Source of the DNA: Cruorifilaria tuberocauda
Taxonomy: Eukaryota; Nematoda; Chromadorea; Rhabditida; Onchocercidae
Direction of reading: 5' to 3'
Length of the DNA: 64,000 nucleotides
Assembly: GCA_013365365.1 (NCBI GenBank)
Contig: JABVXU010000045.1
Coordinates: forward strand, 62,001 to 126,000
A program made the translations under genes and the position numbers. Every line of letters starts with the position of its first letter. The stretch's first letter is position 1. The notes beneath the pieces are model-generated. The model had not been told where the DNA came from. It searched no databases and saw only the letters and a list, made by a program, of their open reading frames with translations. Shown here one piece after another: positions 1-13,900 of this stretch.

Positions 1-2071
1 TAATTTCTAGATTTAAACTCCAATTTATCAAAGTCATTATTTTCCAAATACTATCACAAAATGCTGCATCATATTTTAGTAAAGAAATATATGCATGTTT
101 CTCATCACTGTAGTAATACAAACCTATGTTCTTCGAATCTGCATTGTCCAATGATTTATGATATTGAGAGAGTGCTGAAAGTCCTAAAGCTTTACCTTTT
201 ATAGTGTTTGTCCATTCCTATAAGGTAATATACACATAAAAATAAGTTTTGACATGAAAGTAAAAAAAATCACTTAAAAAAATGACAATATCATGACTGA
301 AGAAAAAATCACACGGACAGCAACAGAGAAGTTATCAAATTACCATACAAGCCTAAATAAATTGCAAAATTTCAGTCGATATATGCAGACAATATTATGG
401 ACGAGAGTAATAACCTTATCAAATAAACCTCTCACGGCATCTCTTTGCAGCTGCTTCTGAGATTCAAGATAATACTCCGCGCATTGTGCTGCTAATTTCA
501 TCAATGCAAGTGGCTTCATTTTATCTAAAAACGGCCCAATTCCTTGAAAACAGAACTGCATTATAAAGAAACATTATTAGCCTCCTCCACTTAGTCAGTT
601 TGCTCAATCTACGCACGAAAAATGCAAGAAACAAACCTTTTTCAGCTTTAATGTAGATCGCTTCTTGCGCTTGAGCTAGCATAATTATTGAAAGTACTGA
701 TAATGTATCAGGCATAAGGTCCGAGGTTGGTTCCTGGAAAAGAATTGATATATTCGCAAATTCATAAAAATGTCAAACCTTTTCTTCTTCAATCATATTT
801 CGAAAGTGAAAATATCAACTACTAAACCAACCGGTGAATCAGTGAATCAGCGAATCATTTGAATCATTATAGTCCACTAGACTATTGAATATAATTTAAA
901 CTCATTCATTAGACAAGAAAATTAAGTAAAGTTTCAGTATTTCAATAACCTAAACATATAGCGGTAACATCACAACAAAAACATGCTATTGGAAAAAACA
1001 TCATGATCCAGTAGTAAACAGCACTTCAATTAGTGCATGAATTTTTATGATGTTTAGGTAAATAATGAATTATTTTCTTAAAACCTATATGCATTTTGTC
1101 AAGACCAAAAGGAATATACCAGAAAAAACAATATCCTATATTAAACGGCAATGGTGAATTCAATTTCAAACATTGTAGAAACTATCGAACTTGTTGCACA
1201 ATCCCTAGGATTGTATCTTTTAGATGTGCAAAAACGCCAGCTGACTGTTGAAAAAATTTCGCTGCTATTTTGAGTTCTTCATCAGTGCGCATTGATTGAG
1301 AAGCCGCAATTGCAGACATCAGAGCGCCACAATTGAATAATACAGCAGCTCTTTCAAATGCAGCATCACTTAGAGCTGAAAATTCCTCCTATCAAAAAAT
1401 AAAGTTATCAAGCGACGTATGCATCGATGCCCTAACACAGTTAAGGTCCATCTTATTTTAGCTACCTTTTAGTAACGGTAGTGGTTGAACCAAAAATTGA
1501 AAATTAAAAGTTACAGGTTTTTTCTTAATATTATATATTCCAGCAATATGGAAGTACAATAAAATAGTATGTACAATAAAACATACTCAACGAAGCTCGG
1601 CCGAAAAAAAGTGAGCCTTTATCGAAGGCATCCTTCCATTTAAAGTTAACGGGATTTTGAGTAGCAGTGATTGGTATTTTGTTTTCAATGGCCACTAGCT
1701 GATCATAATATCTGAAATGTTTATGCTGATGAAAATGATAAGAGTAATGTTAATTTAGCCTATAGTTAATTGATGGCTATCCGGATTTCCAATTCGTTAA
1801 TTCACATATTCTTCTAGATTTCATTCTTGATTTAGTTGGACTATAAAATAATCGATACATACCTAGTTAGGACATCCAAAGCACTCTGATGTTTATCCAA
1901 GGGTTGATTGCAAGCTTTGTTTCGCATCTTATTCAGCTCTTGCATAGCTTCCCTGATTTCTGAGCTTAATTCACTCGCTGACAGGTAAATATTCTCCACA
2001 TAACTCATTAGTGGTTTCACTAAGTCCACTTCGTTCGTATGTTTTAGCGGTACTGCCAGAAAAGATGACAT
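1..2071 (-). CDS. alx-1: ALIX/ALX-1, BRO1-domain ESCRT-associated protein (5' part)
   Basis: Six exons read in one frame: 1863-2071, 1587-1711, 1191-1375, 637-733, 415-524 and 124-217, about 273 residues; the rest lies beyond the left edge. The start ATG at 2071 gives MSSFLAVPLKHTNEVDL, matching the ALIX N-terminus. Later segments also match: LDKHQSALDVLTRYYDQ, WKDAFDKGSLFF, ERAAVLFNCGAL, LSIIMLAQAQEAIYIKAEKD, KLAAQCAEYYLESQ and LSALSQYHKSL. These belong to the BRO1 domain, which in this family binds CHMP4/ESCRT-III and works in endosomal sorting and membrane scission. The acceptor of the exon at 1375 was chosen by phase; an upstream AG at 1389-1390 would bring in a stop. The central V domain and the proline-rich tail are not in the window. 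The identification is secure; the 3' end is unseen. Confidence 0.93.
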
Positions 2072-5000
2072 CTCTTATATCTACAAACTCTTGAAAATTG
2101 TTGAAATTCAGGAATACAAAGCGTCACAATGAAATTCCGTTTGAAACATGAGAAATCAAAGATTGACACATAACTAACAGTAATTCCTCATATAACAGTA
2201 AATCGTATAGATGAGGTTTTCTGAAATTTTTAAATATTAAGGATAACGAACAAAACGTTAATCACCTAGAGGATGAGAAGAATGAGAATGGATGCTTGCT
2301 GTCACGCTATGCTTACATTAACAACTAATACAAAAGACTAGTAATAGATCTTTATCTTATACTAAAATAATTGATAAGGAAAAGTTTCCCATAATCATAA
2401 TGGTAATGAGTCTTAAATAATACCATTCGCAGATACACATCTCAATGATGATTATGATTAGGAAGAATATCAATAATGAAAAGATAAGTGGAAGGAGGAG
2501 AGGTAAAACTGGTACTGGTAAACAACGACAAAAACATCTATTACATATTCACTTTAGGTGGATGATTTCTGTCGGGTTATTATTCAAGTTGCTCTGCAAA
2601 GCGTAAACGATGGGTTGCGTGAAATGCGAGTGTTAAGCATAGCTAGTACAAGTCTGAATGTTAAGCATATTTTGGTCGCATCGTCATTCCGAGCTTACCG
2701 CATTATATATATCTGAGTGTTGTACGAACATATAGTCATTGTGTCATGCTAGTACTGCATGAATTTTCATTGTATTTGGGAGTCACAAGGAACTAATTGA
2801 TGATGATTATCTTTCTAGTTATATCAATTTCCTGCAACATATTGATTGGAATATATCGATTGGGAGCATGATAGTCATCAGAGCTATGAAAATGAAAAGA
2901 ATTGGATGCTTTTAAAGCATTTCTAACTTTGAGATAATTTATTTGAGAATTCTTCCGAGATATTAAGAATAGAAGTCAGATTACGAATATGAAGTATTTT
3001 CTGCACTTGACAAAATGATATCCAAGACAACAATGATGAGATGAAGCCACTCCCGAAGAATTTACTCATTTTATTAAAGAACAATTTTTGCTTATGTAAT
3101 CCGTAAAACTGGTAAACCTCTCCAAATTGTAAAATTATGTACCACTCAATCTCAGTTGATAATAGTTATACAGTAACATAATAACAGTTGTACTACTAAT
3201 TGATGATGTTGCATATGGCTATTATACTAATCGAGGAGAATTGCACATTGCTATGGTATTCAATGATACATGTATAATACTGCCATTACTAATCCACCAT
3301 CGATATGTGTGGAATCAGAACTGATCAGAAATGATCAATGACAGATTTAACAGCCATTTGAATTTTGCTTTGTTCCGGATATTGATGTTTGAGAAGAGAA
3401 GAAAAAATTTCTTCATTTCTGGGTATAAGTTTCATCCAGATAACTAATTAGGTTTAAAATATCTGCAAAATGTTATCTAGCATATCGTATTGACCAACGT
3501 ATCTTAAAAACGATGGAATATGTGAATGGAAGGGTTTCCGAATAGAATTTTCAGCACGCAAATGGTTCTTTTTACTTTTCAGGTGGGAACTTTTTGCAGC
3601 ATTTCAATATTAAATATTTTTTTGTTCATTATTCTATTTCATATTCGTTATCATTTTTCTTTTCTTCTCTTTTTATTTACTCTTGTAGTTGAAAGATAAA
3701 TTTGATATTTCCTCCTTTCTTGTAAACTTTTAGTTTTTCTATATATGCAATAATTTTTCCTGTCTTATGCGTTTCGGAAAATACACAATGGCCAGCAACA
3801 TTAAATTGAGAAATTAAAATGTTTTAATGCATCAGAAATAAATTTAAACGTTTAAAAGAATCTTTTCAAATAAACTTCCTTTTCTCATTAACCTAATTTT
3901 AATTTTTCAAAAATTAATTATAATAAAAATTAATAAGTAATATGGAACAGCTTGAAAATCCTTTGTTACTGAGGAATAATAAACGCCTAAAAAAGTTATT
4001 TAACAATTGACAGAAGCATTCTGAAAATGTAAAGGACAGTCTTCTCCTTTTTCCTTTGACAATGAATTTTTGTAAAAATGAACTTTCATCTCAGTCATAG
4101 GTTACATATTATCAATGTTATTGTGAGGAAGATCATTCTGCCATCGATTTTAGACAAACCATACATTTGGTGACAACTTTGAATTATGTCTCCCTTTATA
4201 ATCGCATTTTCATATTGTTTTTCTAGCGTAACAAAAAATTGCAGAGCATAGAGAAGATAAGACTATTATGCGGAAGGATTATAGTTCCACAATTTCATCT
4301 GGTCATACAGATCGTACGTTTTCCGGAATGAATAGAAAACGCTCTCCTTTTTCTGTTAATGCAACAATTACTACTTCATTGGGTTGGTTCCTTATTCTCA
4401 AAATTATATCTATACATTCTGAGAAATATTTTTCGAAAACGTTTTGCAGACTTTTATGTCACATTTCCTCACTTGAAGCACTACCATTTATCGGTGAGTT
4501 GTTCGCATTGGCATACTATTGTCCGTATTATTTCGCGATGTTATGTTGCCATCACACATTGCACAACTAACGGTAAGTAAATAAGACATTGTTTTCAGTA
4601 CAGACAAAATATCTGCTTCTTCCAAAAGAAAATCGCATTTTTTATTTCTTTTCTATTTTCCTCTTATTTCTAAAGTAATTCATGTTCTCTGATCACATCC
4701 TATAGCTAAATCTAAGTACAAAGTTTAAATATTGAATTTTTCATTCATTCCGGTGACTTCTGTCTGTTAATTCTTTCATCTCAGATCGGCAACTGCGTAA
4801 TAGAAAAACTGACACTTTTATTTCAGCTATTACTGCAATTCATCAATATCAGTAAATTGGAGTAGAATCAAACAGTGAGGAACATGATGTTCAAAGGTTC
4901 TACAATGATATTTGTACAATTCCTTTGAAAAATTTTTCGGAAAACAATCATTAAATCTATAACTAATTATTTCGAGTTTTTTCAGATATAGATGATTTGC

Positions 5001-7981
5001 TAGTAAAGGTAGGATCGATCATTTGAAGCAGAAAATTTTCATAACACAAATGAATTTAGTTGAAATAATTCGGCAACAGAAATTTTTAAGTAATGCAGGA
5101 AAGAGGAATAAACTGCAAAACAGTAATCGGAGAAACCGAAAAACGATTCATTAGTGACTTATGCGGGGAACAACTCGGACATCCATGCAGTTTATGAATT
5201 CATAAGATAGATGAAAACTTTCAAATGTGATAAATGCGAGAAACAATTCGTATACCTGTCTCAACTGCGAAATTATATAATGCACGAAGATGCGAAACTT
5301 TCCAAACGTATTAAAAGGTAAAGGTAAAGGATTTAGATAGTTATTCGAATGGATGGAGACCACCATTTAAATATAACGGATGCAACAAGGAATTCGAACT
5401 TCCAATAATCTCAGAAGACACAAACGCATAAGGACGAACTTTTCCCTGATCGTTCAGGTGTTACGGATGCGAGAAAAGATTCGAACTTTCCATCTCCAAT
5501 CTTAAATGACAGAAACTGACGCCTGAAGAGGAACATTCAAATATGACGAATGCGGTAGGAAATTCAGTTGAAACTCTGGTTTTAAACAACAGAAAAGGAA
5601 GTCTTAATGAAATATTAAGTTCTACAATGAGTTCCTTAATTACGCTGACAGCAAAAGATGCCTGCAGCACAGCTTCATTAATAAAATTATTATATTTTTG
5701 ATGCCTGAATTAGTTAAATTAGGTCAAATCATAGCTTCTTCAATTTTGCTTCACCTTTATATGAGAAAAATAACGAATGAAAATTGAGTGGGAAACTTAG
5801 AATCGAACAAAACTTTTAATACTGCAGTCATTTTACTGCATAAATTTTCATGCATTATTTTATGTTGACAGTTATTTTTCCATCTTCACATTTGTCTGTC
5901 GTTTTTCATTATATCTTTTCCACTTTTTATACTTTGCAAATTAGAAACATATTTTTTTCCTTTTGAGAATTTGTGGAAGATCTGTATAAAACTTTTAGGA
6001 ATTTAAATAAGAATTATATAATACTGGTATAAATTTTAGTATTTGTGTAACATTTTCACTTGCAATGTTAAAAATTGTGCAATATCAAATATTATTTGTC
6101 TTTCCTTACCATTCTCTAACTTTCTCAAACGATTACAGGCGCAATTTAATTTGTTGAACCAAATTTTTTACAGCAAATACACAAATTCATATAAATAAAT
6201 ACTGGATAATACAACAAGAAATGTAAAGTAATATCAGAGGAGAAGAATTTCTTTTGGTGAAAGCAGTTTTCGGTGAAGCTTAGCGAAAGACTCAACCGTT
6301 GAGAAAAAATTCAAACGCTTATAAATGCTTCATTATTGAATGATTTAGAAAGTATTATTAGCTTTACTGAAATAAAAGAGAGAGATAAACAAATTCCTGA
6401 ATAAAAAGACATAGTCTCATTGTATAAAAAATGAATTAAGTTGACTATTGGCTATTAATCATCGTATAACGCAAAAGAAATTCCGAATAAATTTACAAAA
6501 CCTCTGATTAACATCACAAACAAATTTCATTTCCAATAACTGTATCCAATTAACATATCACAAAAACATAAAATATGTTATAATATAATATGGTAGGTCA
6601 AAAATGCCAAATGATAATTTTTCTCAATCAACTTTCCGAATCGAGGAAATCCTTGTTTGTTTATTTTGAACAGATTTCAAATTTTGACATTTAACAAAAT
6701 GAGAAAATTCTTATATTTCTGAACAAGTTATAGAAAATCCTTAAGTACCTGAAGTACTTATCTTTTAATTTTTTTTTGTTCACAAATTTACTTCCTACTC
6801 CGCAATCATTCTGTTTTCATCACTAAAATTCTTTAAGTTGGATTACTTTTACATTTATCATATTTATTCATCAATTGTTTCCATCGATTACTGTAATTAT
6901 CGTTATCTAATGATATTACAACTATCTGATTCTATTCCTGAGAATTATATAAATTCAAAGGTCCGCGTATGAAAATGATAGTTATAAAATCAACAAGCGT
7001 GGATTAAAATTCTAATTTTATATTAGCATTGAAGCAGAAGCAGCAAGAGAAAAAAGAGAGCTAGCAGTAATTAAACTTCGAAACAAATAAGCTCCAATTG
7101 CAGAATATTGATAAAATCACGAAAGTTGACAATTTTAAAAGTGAAATTAGTAAAAAATAACAAAATTATAGTGCATAAATATAAAGTGAGCATATAAAAT
7201 TGGCTGCAAGTATGAACATGCCTTAGCATCAAGAAATTGAAATATAAAATTTTGAAGTATTTTTGAATAGAACATGCACATGAGTAAATTACAGAAAATC
7301 TCCATAATGATCAATATTGATTCCTTCCAAAGAAGTTTTGTTTCTTTCTCTTTTTCTGTCATTTAAATGTTTAGTTTTAGATCAAGCTAATGAGAAAATC
7401 CAAACACAAGAAAATTTCAAGTAAAAAATCTTTCGCCGCTTAAAATCATAAGAAATCATAAACCGAAATGGCTTAAGGTACCTAAATCAAAATTCTTTTC
7501 CTATACAGAAAAAATCTGATTTAATTTGAAAGAATACGGAACAAAATTCATACAGCAATTAATAATGTAGCAAATAAACTTGAATTCTTATTGTCTATCA
7601 GAAGGACCAGTAATCAACGATTCCATTCTCCATATGAATTGAATCAATTTAAAGTTTAATTGGATTAAATAAATATTTTCAATACTTTTCCTTTGATTTA
7701 TATTTATGAGCATTGATTACATTAGAATTTTCCCTTTCAAATCATTGATAATCAAAATATTTTGAGACAATTTTGCTTAGAATGAAACTTCGACTTACAT
7801 TTTCCTTATGAAGTATGCGACAAAAGGGATCAATTGCAAAACAAAAATTAAATAACAGCTAATGAGAAATGAAAATAATCAGAAGTAATTGAAAAAATAC
7901 GAATAAATCGGATTTAATTAAAAATTTAAATCAATTAAAAAATAATGGAGAAAAATATAAATATAATATGAAACAAAACGC
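2072..7981. other. intergenic region between alx-1 and the SEA-domain gene
   Basis: About 5.9 kb of mostly AT-rich DNA with no intact gene that I can support. It contains the decayed zinc-finger stretch at about 5.1-5.6 kb, listed separately. A slightly GC-richer patch at about 2560-2720 lies 0.5 kb upstream of alx-1 and could hold its promoter, but I recognise no defined motif there. An open frame at 4268-4570 on the plus strand has no recognisable domain. Confidence 0.6.
5136..5610 (+). pseudogene. decayed C2H2 zinc-finger gene (four or five finger remnants)
   Basis: Successive plus-strand segments read as eroded C2H2 fingers in shifting frames. They are a Cys-poor one at about 5140-5215, FKCDKCEKQF from 5219, FKYNGCNKEF from 5365 (first Cys lost), FRCYGCEKRFEL from 5454 followed by SNLK and a stop, and FKYDECGRKFS from 5535 ending in a stop. 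The last three starts lie 89 and 81 bp apart, close to the 84 bp of one finger plus linker, with the difference explained by small indels. Paired His residues are mostly lost and several frames carry stops, so no functional protein is possible. The C-x2-C-x-K-x-F pattern is seen directly; descent from a multi-finger gene is inference. Base composition is richer in G+C than the flanks. Confidence 0.6.
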
Positions 7982-10900
7982 CTAAAGATGAGGCTGAATT
8001 GCACGTGTAGACGCGTGCGTGTTCACGGTGGTCATTTGCGAACTGTCCATCGTCATCGGTGGTTGCGTGTTAGCTCTTATCCCTCTTTGTATCATACGAC
8101 CACTCCTATAAAGTAGTTGGCTAATTCATGATCATTCGTCATGTATCGCTTCTTATTAAACTTTCTCACCACGTCAAACTGTATTCTCTGCTGATTGATA
8201 ATTAGACAGATAACTGCATCACTTTCTGTTGTATGCTACCAGTAATTCTCAGATATGACTGATACAAAGATGTTGTGGAATTTTTGCGAATAGATGCATG
8301 TAAAATATAAAATGAGTAGTTGTAATGTAAAGTTACGCAACTAATACCTGCCATATATTTGAATGAATGCCTTTAACTTTAATAAGTCTATCTTATGTTT
8401 ACTGTATTACTTCCAAGCTCAGTACAAAATTGTATTTAATTTCATTAGAACTCACAAATTCACCGAGGATGTACCATTCCGCCACACTGACCGATTACTG
8501 TCAGCCATCGCTATATTTTCTTCCTTCAATTTCAGTGTGCCATTCGTTCGTCTATTATTCGTCTGTAACAGACTGTTTTATTAATTAAAAAATGGAAAAC
8601 AGTAAGCGATAATGTAAACAGAATTGATCACATGCGTTAACAATGAGTATTTCTCTTTACTTTAAATATTTAAAAGTTAATTATTGTGTCTCGAAATACA
8701 TCTGGAAGATGTAATTAATTTGTTAGAATTAATTATTAAAATGAATCCATAGTGATTCTTTCATTGTATGCACAAAGAACAACAATGCAGAGATCGGATA
8801 TTACACACTTACGGAAAGATAATTCGTTTCATAAAATTTAAATTTATAATAAATCTGTCCATAGTAGGTAAAATTTTCTATTGAGAATTATTTGAACAAA
8901 TTAATATATGGTTCAGATTTTTGTTGTAAGTTTAATTTAGAATCTTGTTTTGATGAAACAACCAATGGTTTTTATGATTATCGGCTTTTTATTATTGTTT
9001 TGGTACCTTTGTTTTCCAAATAAAAGGTTTTAAGCTATTGATTTATTTGCATATAAATTCAGAGAAATTGATGATTTCAGGAAATTCAGCCTTATAAATA
9101 TTAAATTAAAAAGCATGAGAAAAATAAAAATAGCATGGGAAAAGAGGAAAAAGAAGACATTTTATAACTAAAGTTTTTATTAAGTATACGATTTTTTCTT
9201 TGAAAAAAGCAATTTTGAAGAGAAGGAAATCGTGAAAATGTTCTAATAACCTAAAATTTATCATAAAAATAATCATTCTGAAGTATATCAAGAGAAGAAA
9301 AGAACTTACAGCAATAACAGTAAATGCTATTAATAGTATCGCTAATATACCAATAGCTATGCCACCTCCAACGATATATGACGATGTACTACCTGACGTA
9401 TAACCTTCATGAATCCTTTCAACGTAGTTCTTTGATACAAATCCTGAAGAACTTTCATTTTCTACTCGTCGGAAATTAATCACTACATCGTTAATAACTG
9501 CTAATGATTATTAATAATCAATTGCCCTTATCCGACTATTTCTATTTAATTTGTCGATCTATTAAAGTACATCAAATTACTGATAATAGAAACATCTCAT
9601 TTTTAAATTTCAATGTTCAAAACTTCGGAACTTTTTTTGGAAAGTGAAAATTGCACGCACCATCAAGTACGATCGATCGCGGATCGACATCATTACCACC
9701 AATTTGTGAATTTTTGGCAGTAACCTGTTGTTCAAATTCGGTAGCCGATTGTTCCATATTATCAGGTTTCGCTGATGTGTACACAATACCGTCCACTATC
9801 ACGCTGCCTTTCAAAAAGTTAACCAAATAGATCCCATGATAGATCTGTCCAAATATTGATCCAAATATTTCCTCTAACTGTAAAGAATAGATCTAATGAT
9901 GAAACAATAAGCATTCAAAACTTTACTGAAGAGCTACTTAAAATAAAACTTTTCTCACTCTAAAACTATTCTATGGAAACTAGCCATGTCTGATAACCAC
10001 TAAAATCCTTTAGGATTCCTCATATATCAGCAAACTCAATGTTATAAGTTGAAAAGAGACATTGGCTAAATAATTTTGAGCCTATTTGGAGGTGCGCGAA
10101 TCTGATTATAATGTATTATCATAAATTTACGTCTGGTAGAAGTTGATCCTTCAATTTTTTGTATTTCCCGCTATTCGGATCACCGAATTCTGGAACATAA
10201 TCGATGTTGGTAATACGGAATGAGAATGGTGTTTTGTAAGCTCCATCTTTAGCTAAAAATAATAATTATTTTCAAATTATTTCAAAAGAAACACAACGGG
10301 AAAAATGATGATGCAAAGAAAAGGTGTAATAAAAGAAATGAAAAGAAACTTTTTGATTTTTCAATGTAAGACAAATTTGTTTCTTGACATTAATATGAAT
10401 GGAATAAATGAAAAAATTTTGCTCTTTGCTTAATCTTTAATGATCTACCTTCTCAAATTACACGACTTGAAAATTTTGTTTAATTTTATAGTTTACAAAA
10501 AAATGCAACTAAAAAGGAAATAGCACTTCCTGAAAAATATATATTCTTTCAAAAAGCTTTATGATGATATTAGTAAAGAAATGATTTTTCATTTCACTTT
10601 TCTAGCAAACTTTTCCATTAGATTTCCAGTAGATGTTTTATTGAAAATCTTTCTATATCCTAGGACCGAAGTGTATTAAAGTATGTTGAGACCCAGAATT
10701 TGGAATAATCTCATTCGCTATTATTGATGGTGTAATCAAAATTTATTAAATTAATTACTTTTATTAGATGAGACGGGAAAAACAGAAGTAAAAATGAGAC
10801 AAATAACGAAAAAAATAAATAAAAACTTACCACCATGAGAATCACTAATATGTTTATGAACAATATGCAATATACCATTTAAATCATTTTTACTTTCTTT

Positions 10901-13900
10901 GGAACCTTAAAAATTAAAAACTTAATTCTATTCTTCATATCATCAAAATAACCATATTTTTATTTTAAACTATGCATCAGTTTAAATGAATTTTTCTTAA
11001 TTACCTTCAGGAATCGAGGTAAATTCCGGCTCAGGTTTTATTTTGGAATCATTCTCTGATTCAGGATTTCCTTTCGATGTTTCTAATAGTCCGTTTTCTG
11101 GGAGTTCTACATATTTAGGTGCTGGTTCAGGTGCTGGTTCAGGCGCTGGTTCTGGTTCAGGTGTCGGTTCTAGCTTAGGTGTTGGTTCTGGTTCAGGTTC
11201 TGGTACCGGTTCTGACTTTCGTTCACTAACGGTAATAGGTTTGAATGTAGGAACTGTTCCTTCGGTATCTAAAAATTTAAGTAAAATTCTGTTATTAAGA
11301 TATTAATATTTGCTTTTCAACAAATATCCAACAAGTACGGTATCGAAAAACCACGAAAAGAAATGAAAGAAAAGTTATAGGATAAAACTAACTATCAGCC
11401 ACTGAGATTTCCTTTGGCTCCCCTCTCTCTTCCAACAGATTCTTCGCCTTCTGCGATTTCTCGGTCGAGATACGTCCACCTGTAGAATTGAAATTATTTC
11501 GTCGCTACAATTAAACGAATAAATTTTGCACGTCAATTTGTCTGCCAATTATTATCACCATAATTGATCTGCTTCTCTATTAATTAATTATCGCGATTGA
11601 AGGAAATTTATGATAATTTAAGTAGTAAGTTAAAAAATTAAAATTTTGAAAGGCTTTTTCGTCAATTTATTCATTATTTGGTCAATCTGAAATTGAAATT
11701 TTTTCTTCAATAAATTAAAAACAAATAACAGAGCTATTGATAATAAATATGCTAGATAATTAATTTTATAACAGTTTAACTTCTAAATATAGCAACAAAC
11801 AAGCAGTCTATAAAGAAATCTTAATGTATTGCCTACGGCATAGAATATTTCGGGAACTTTAACTTTCCAAATTTTTAAAGCGAAGCTTACCGTTGTGGTG
11901 ATCGGTAAATTCATTGGAATTTCCGTTGAAATCAATTGGTAAGTTTGTTCGTATCTGCAACGATTCCTTCTTTTTTTCATTTAATTTTAATAGTTCAACC
12001 TTTTTGAACCTTTTTGACATTCTAATGAATGATTTCAAACAAATAAATGCTTTATAAAAATGCTTAATTTTCTATTCTACTTGCATATAATCATTGTTCA
12101 TCAATTTTCATGCTTCAAAATTTCCATTTTTAACCTTTTCACAACAAATTTTTTTTTTTGAAATAGAATGAGAAAGAAAAAATTCAGATTCTTTCATTCT
12201 GTTCAATTCATTTTCAAGTTTCAAAGAAGTAAACAAGTTTAAAAGGAATAAAGGTTTGGGTAAAAGTTTGTTTTGCAATTTGTAATAAACTAGCAAATGT
12301 AAAGTAATCAACAGAGAAGCAGTTTTAAAAAAGAAAAAAAAACGAAATGACATACCTTAGATTTCACATTTAATGACGGATCCTGCGTCACAGAATCGAT
12401 TTTCTGAAAAAGTAGCGAACGAACAGTTTAGCCTAAAATTTTCTTGAGAACTCTTTGGATAAAATACTTGAAACATTTTGTATAATTCATACTTATGCTG
12501 AAACAATTTCTTATCACAACCTTTTGTTAATGTCAATTTCAACTTCTTCATTGTATGATATGTCTCGCTTACTTGTTATATATGCTCTTCTCTTCCTCAG
12601 GTAAAATACCTAAATATTAACATTAATAACTCCCTCATTTTCCCTCCGCTTTCTCTTTTCAAGCTTAATATGAGATTATCAATACCTTTCATAATTACCT
12701 CAATTTCTTTTTCATGTCTAGACCATTTGTATGCACCGCTCAACAAAGAATTTAACCATTACTCCATCAACGCCCAAAATCACTCTGTGCACACGTCATA
12801 TCCGTCACAAACAGCCTTCAGTATATTCCGACTGTATTTTGTCTTATCAAAGTCAACAATAAATGTCCGTACCTTGGGTATTTGAACTATTCCAAATGAG
12901 TGAAATTAAGAATGAAAGACAAGATATGCGAAGATGAGAAGATGGCTCAGTCTTTCAAATGAATATTACGATAATTAGGTTTTGTGAAAAGATATTTCAA
13001 CTTATGTGCGTTATAAACCATTTCCAATAGTCTTCGAATGTAATTTGTACTGCATTATTACGGATTAGATGGATAAGAATTTGAAATTTCTCATATCAAG
13101 TCAAAATTTTGATTAACTGATTAAAATTCAACTTATAAATGTACCAGCAAATGATATTACCGTTCGACGAATTTCTTCCGTCGCTTCTGGTCCCAATCTT
13201 TCGATACGTGAAAAACCAGGCACACCAAAGTTCTCCTCGGATGTCTAAAAATTATAAATATTCCTTGATATTGAAGGTTACAAAATATCCATTCGTTCAA
13301 CTTTCACTTACCTAAATTACAAATGACTTGCTACAGGGTTTGCAGAATCTTGAAGATCAAAGCTGTAAATATTTGATTTCCTTAGCTAATAGATTTTAAA
13401 CAAATTAGCAGTCTAAGATAATATTTCAGTATACGTATATTCTATTTGTTCTGCTCATTTTGTGGAAAATGAAGTTTTTGTAAACATTGGACAAATATAA
13501 TTTACTTCAAATTTTATGAGAGAAAATTTCCTCGAATATCTTGTATTTTAATCTTAAAAAATTGAAAAAGACTAATACAGTTCCATAATTTCATTTCAAA
13601 AATCTCAGACTCGTTGAATCATTAAAGCTTAACGATTATTAGAAAGGATCATTAAATAGAGAATGGTAGATTCTAAAGAAAAAAGAATATTAGCGAAATA
13701 ATTGGACATAGTAATGACCTATGGCCTGAACATTTCAGAGTAACAATCATTTTAACAGCTTGCTCATGAGTTTATTATCGCTAAATCAGAATTATTAGAT
13801 TCGCGCTCTTTTCCACAGCAATATATCTATCCAGCATTGAACATCATGATGTAAATCATTCTTGATAAAAGTTCATGGTCTTCGCCATTAATCCATATTA

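Noticed and set aside
4268..4580. Two overlapping plus-strand frames, one with a faint finger-like FRKRFADFYVTFPHLKHYH
   Set aside because: Cys ligands are missing and the frame has no neighbours in register; too weak to call as part of the zinc-finger relic.
9254..9309. Reading straight through 9310 into the following sequence as cytosolic tail
   Set aside because: A GTAAGT donor sits at 9309 and the read-through is very hydrophobic and AT-rich. The spliced tail from 8562 supplies a proper basic stop-transfer sequence.
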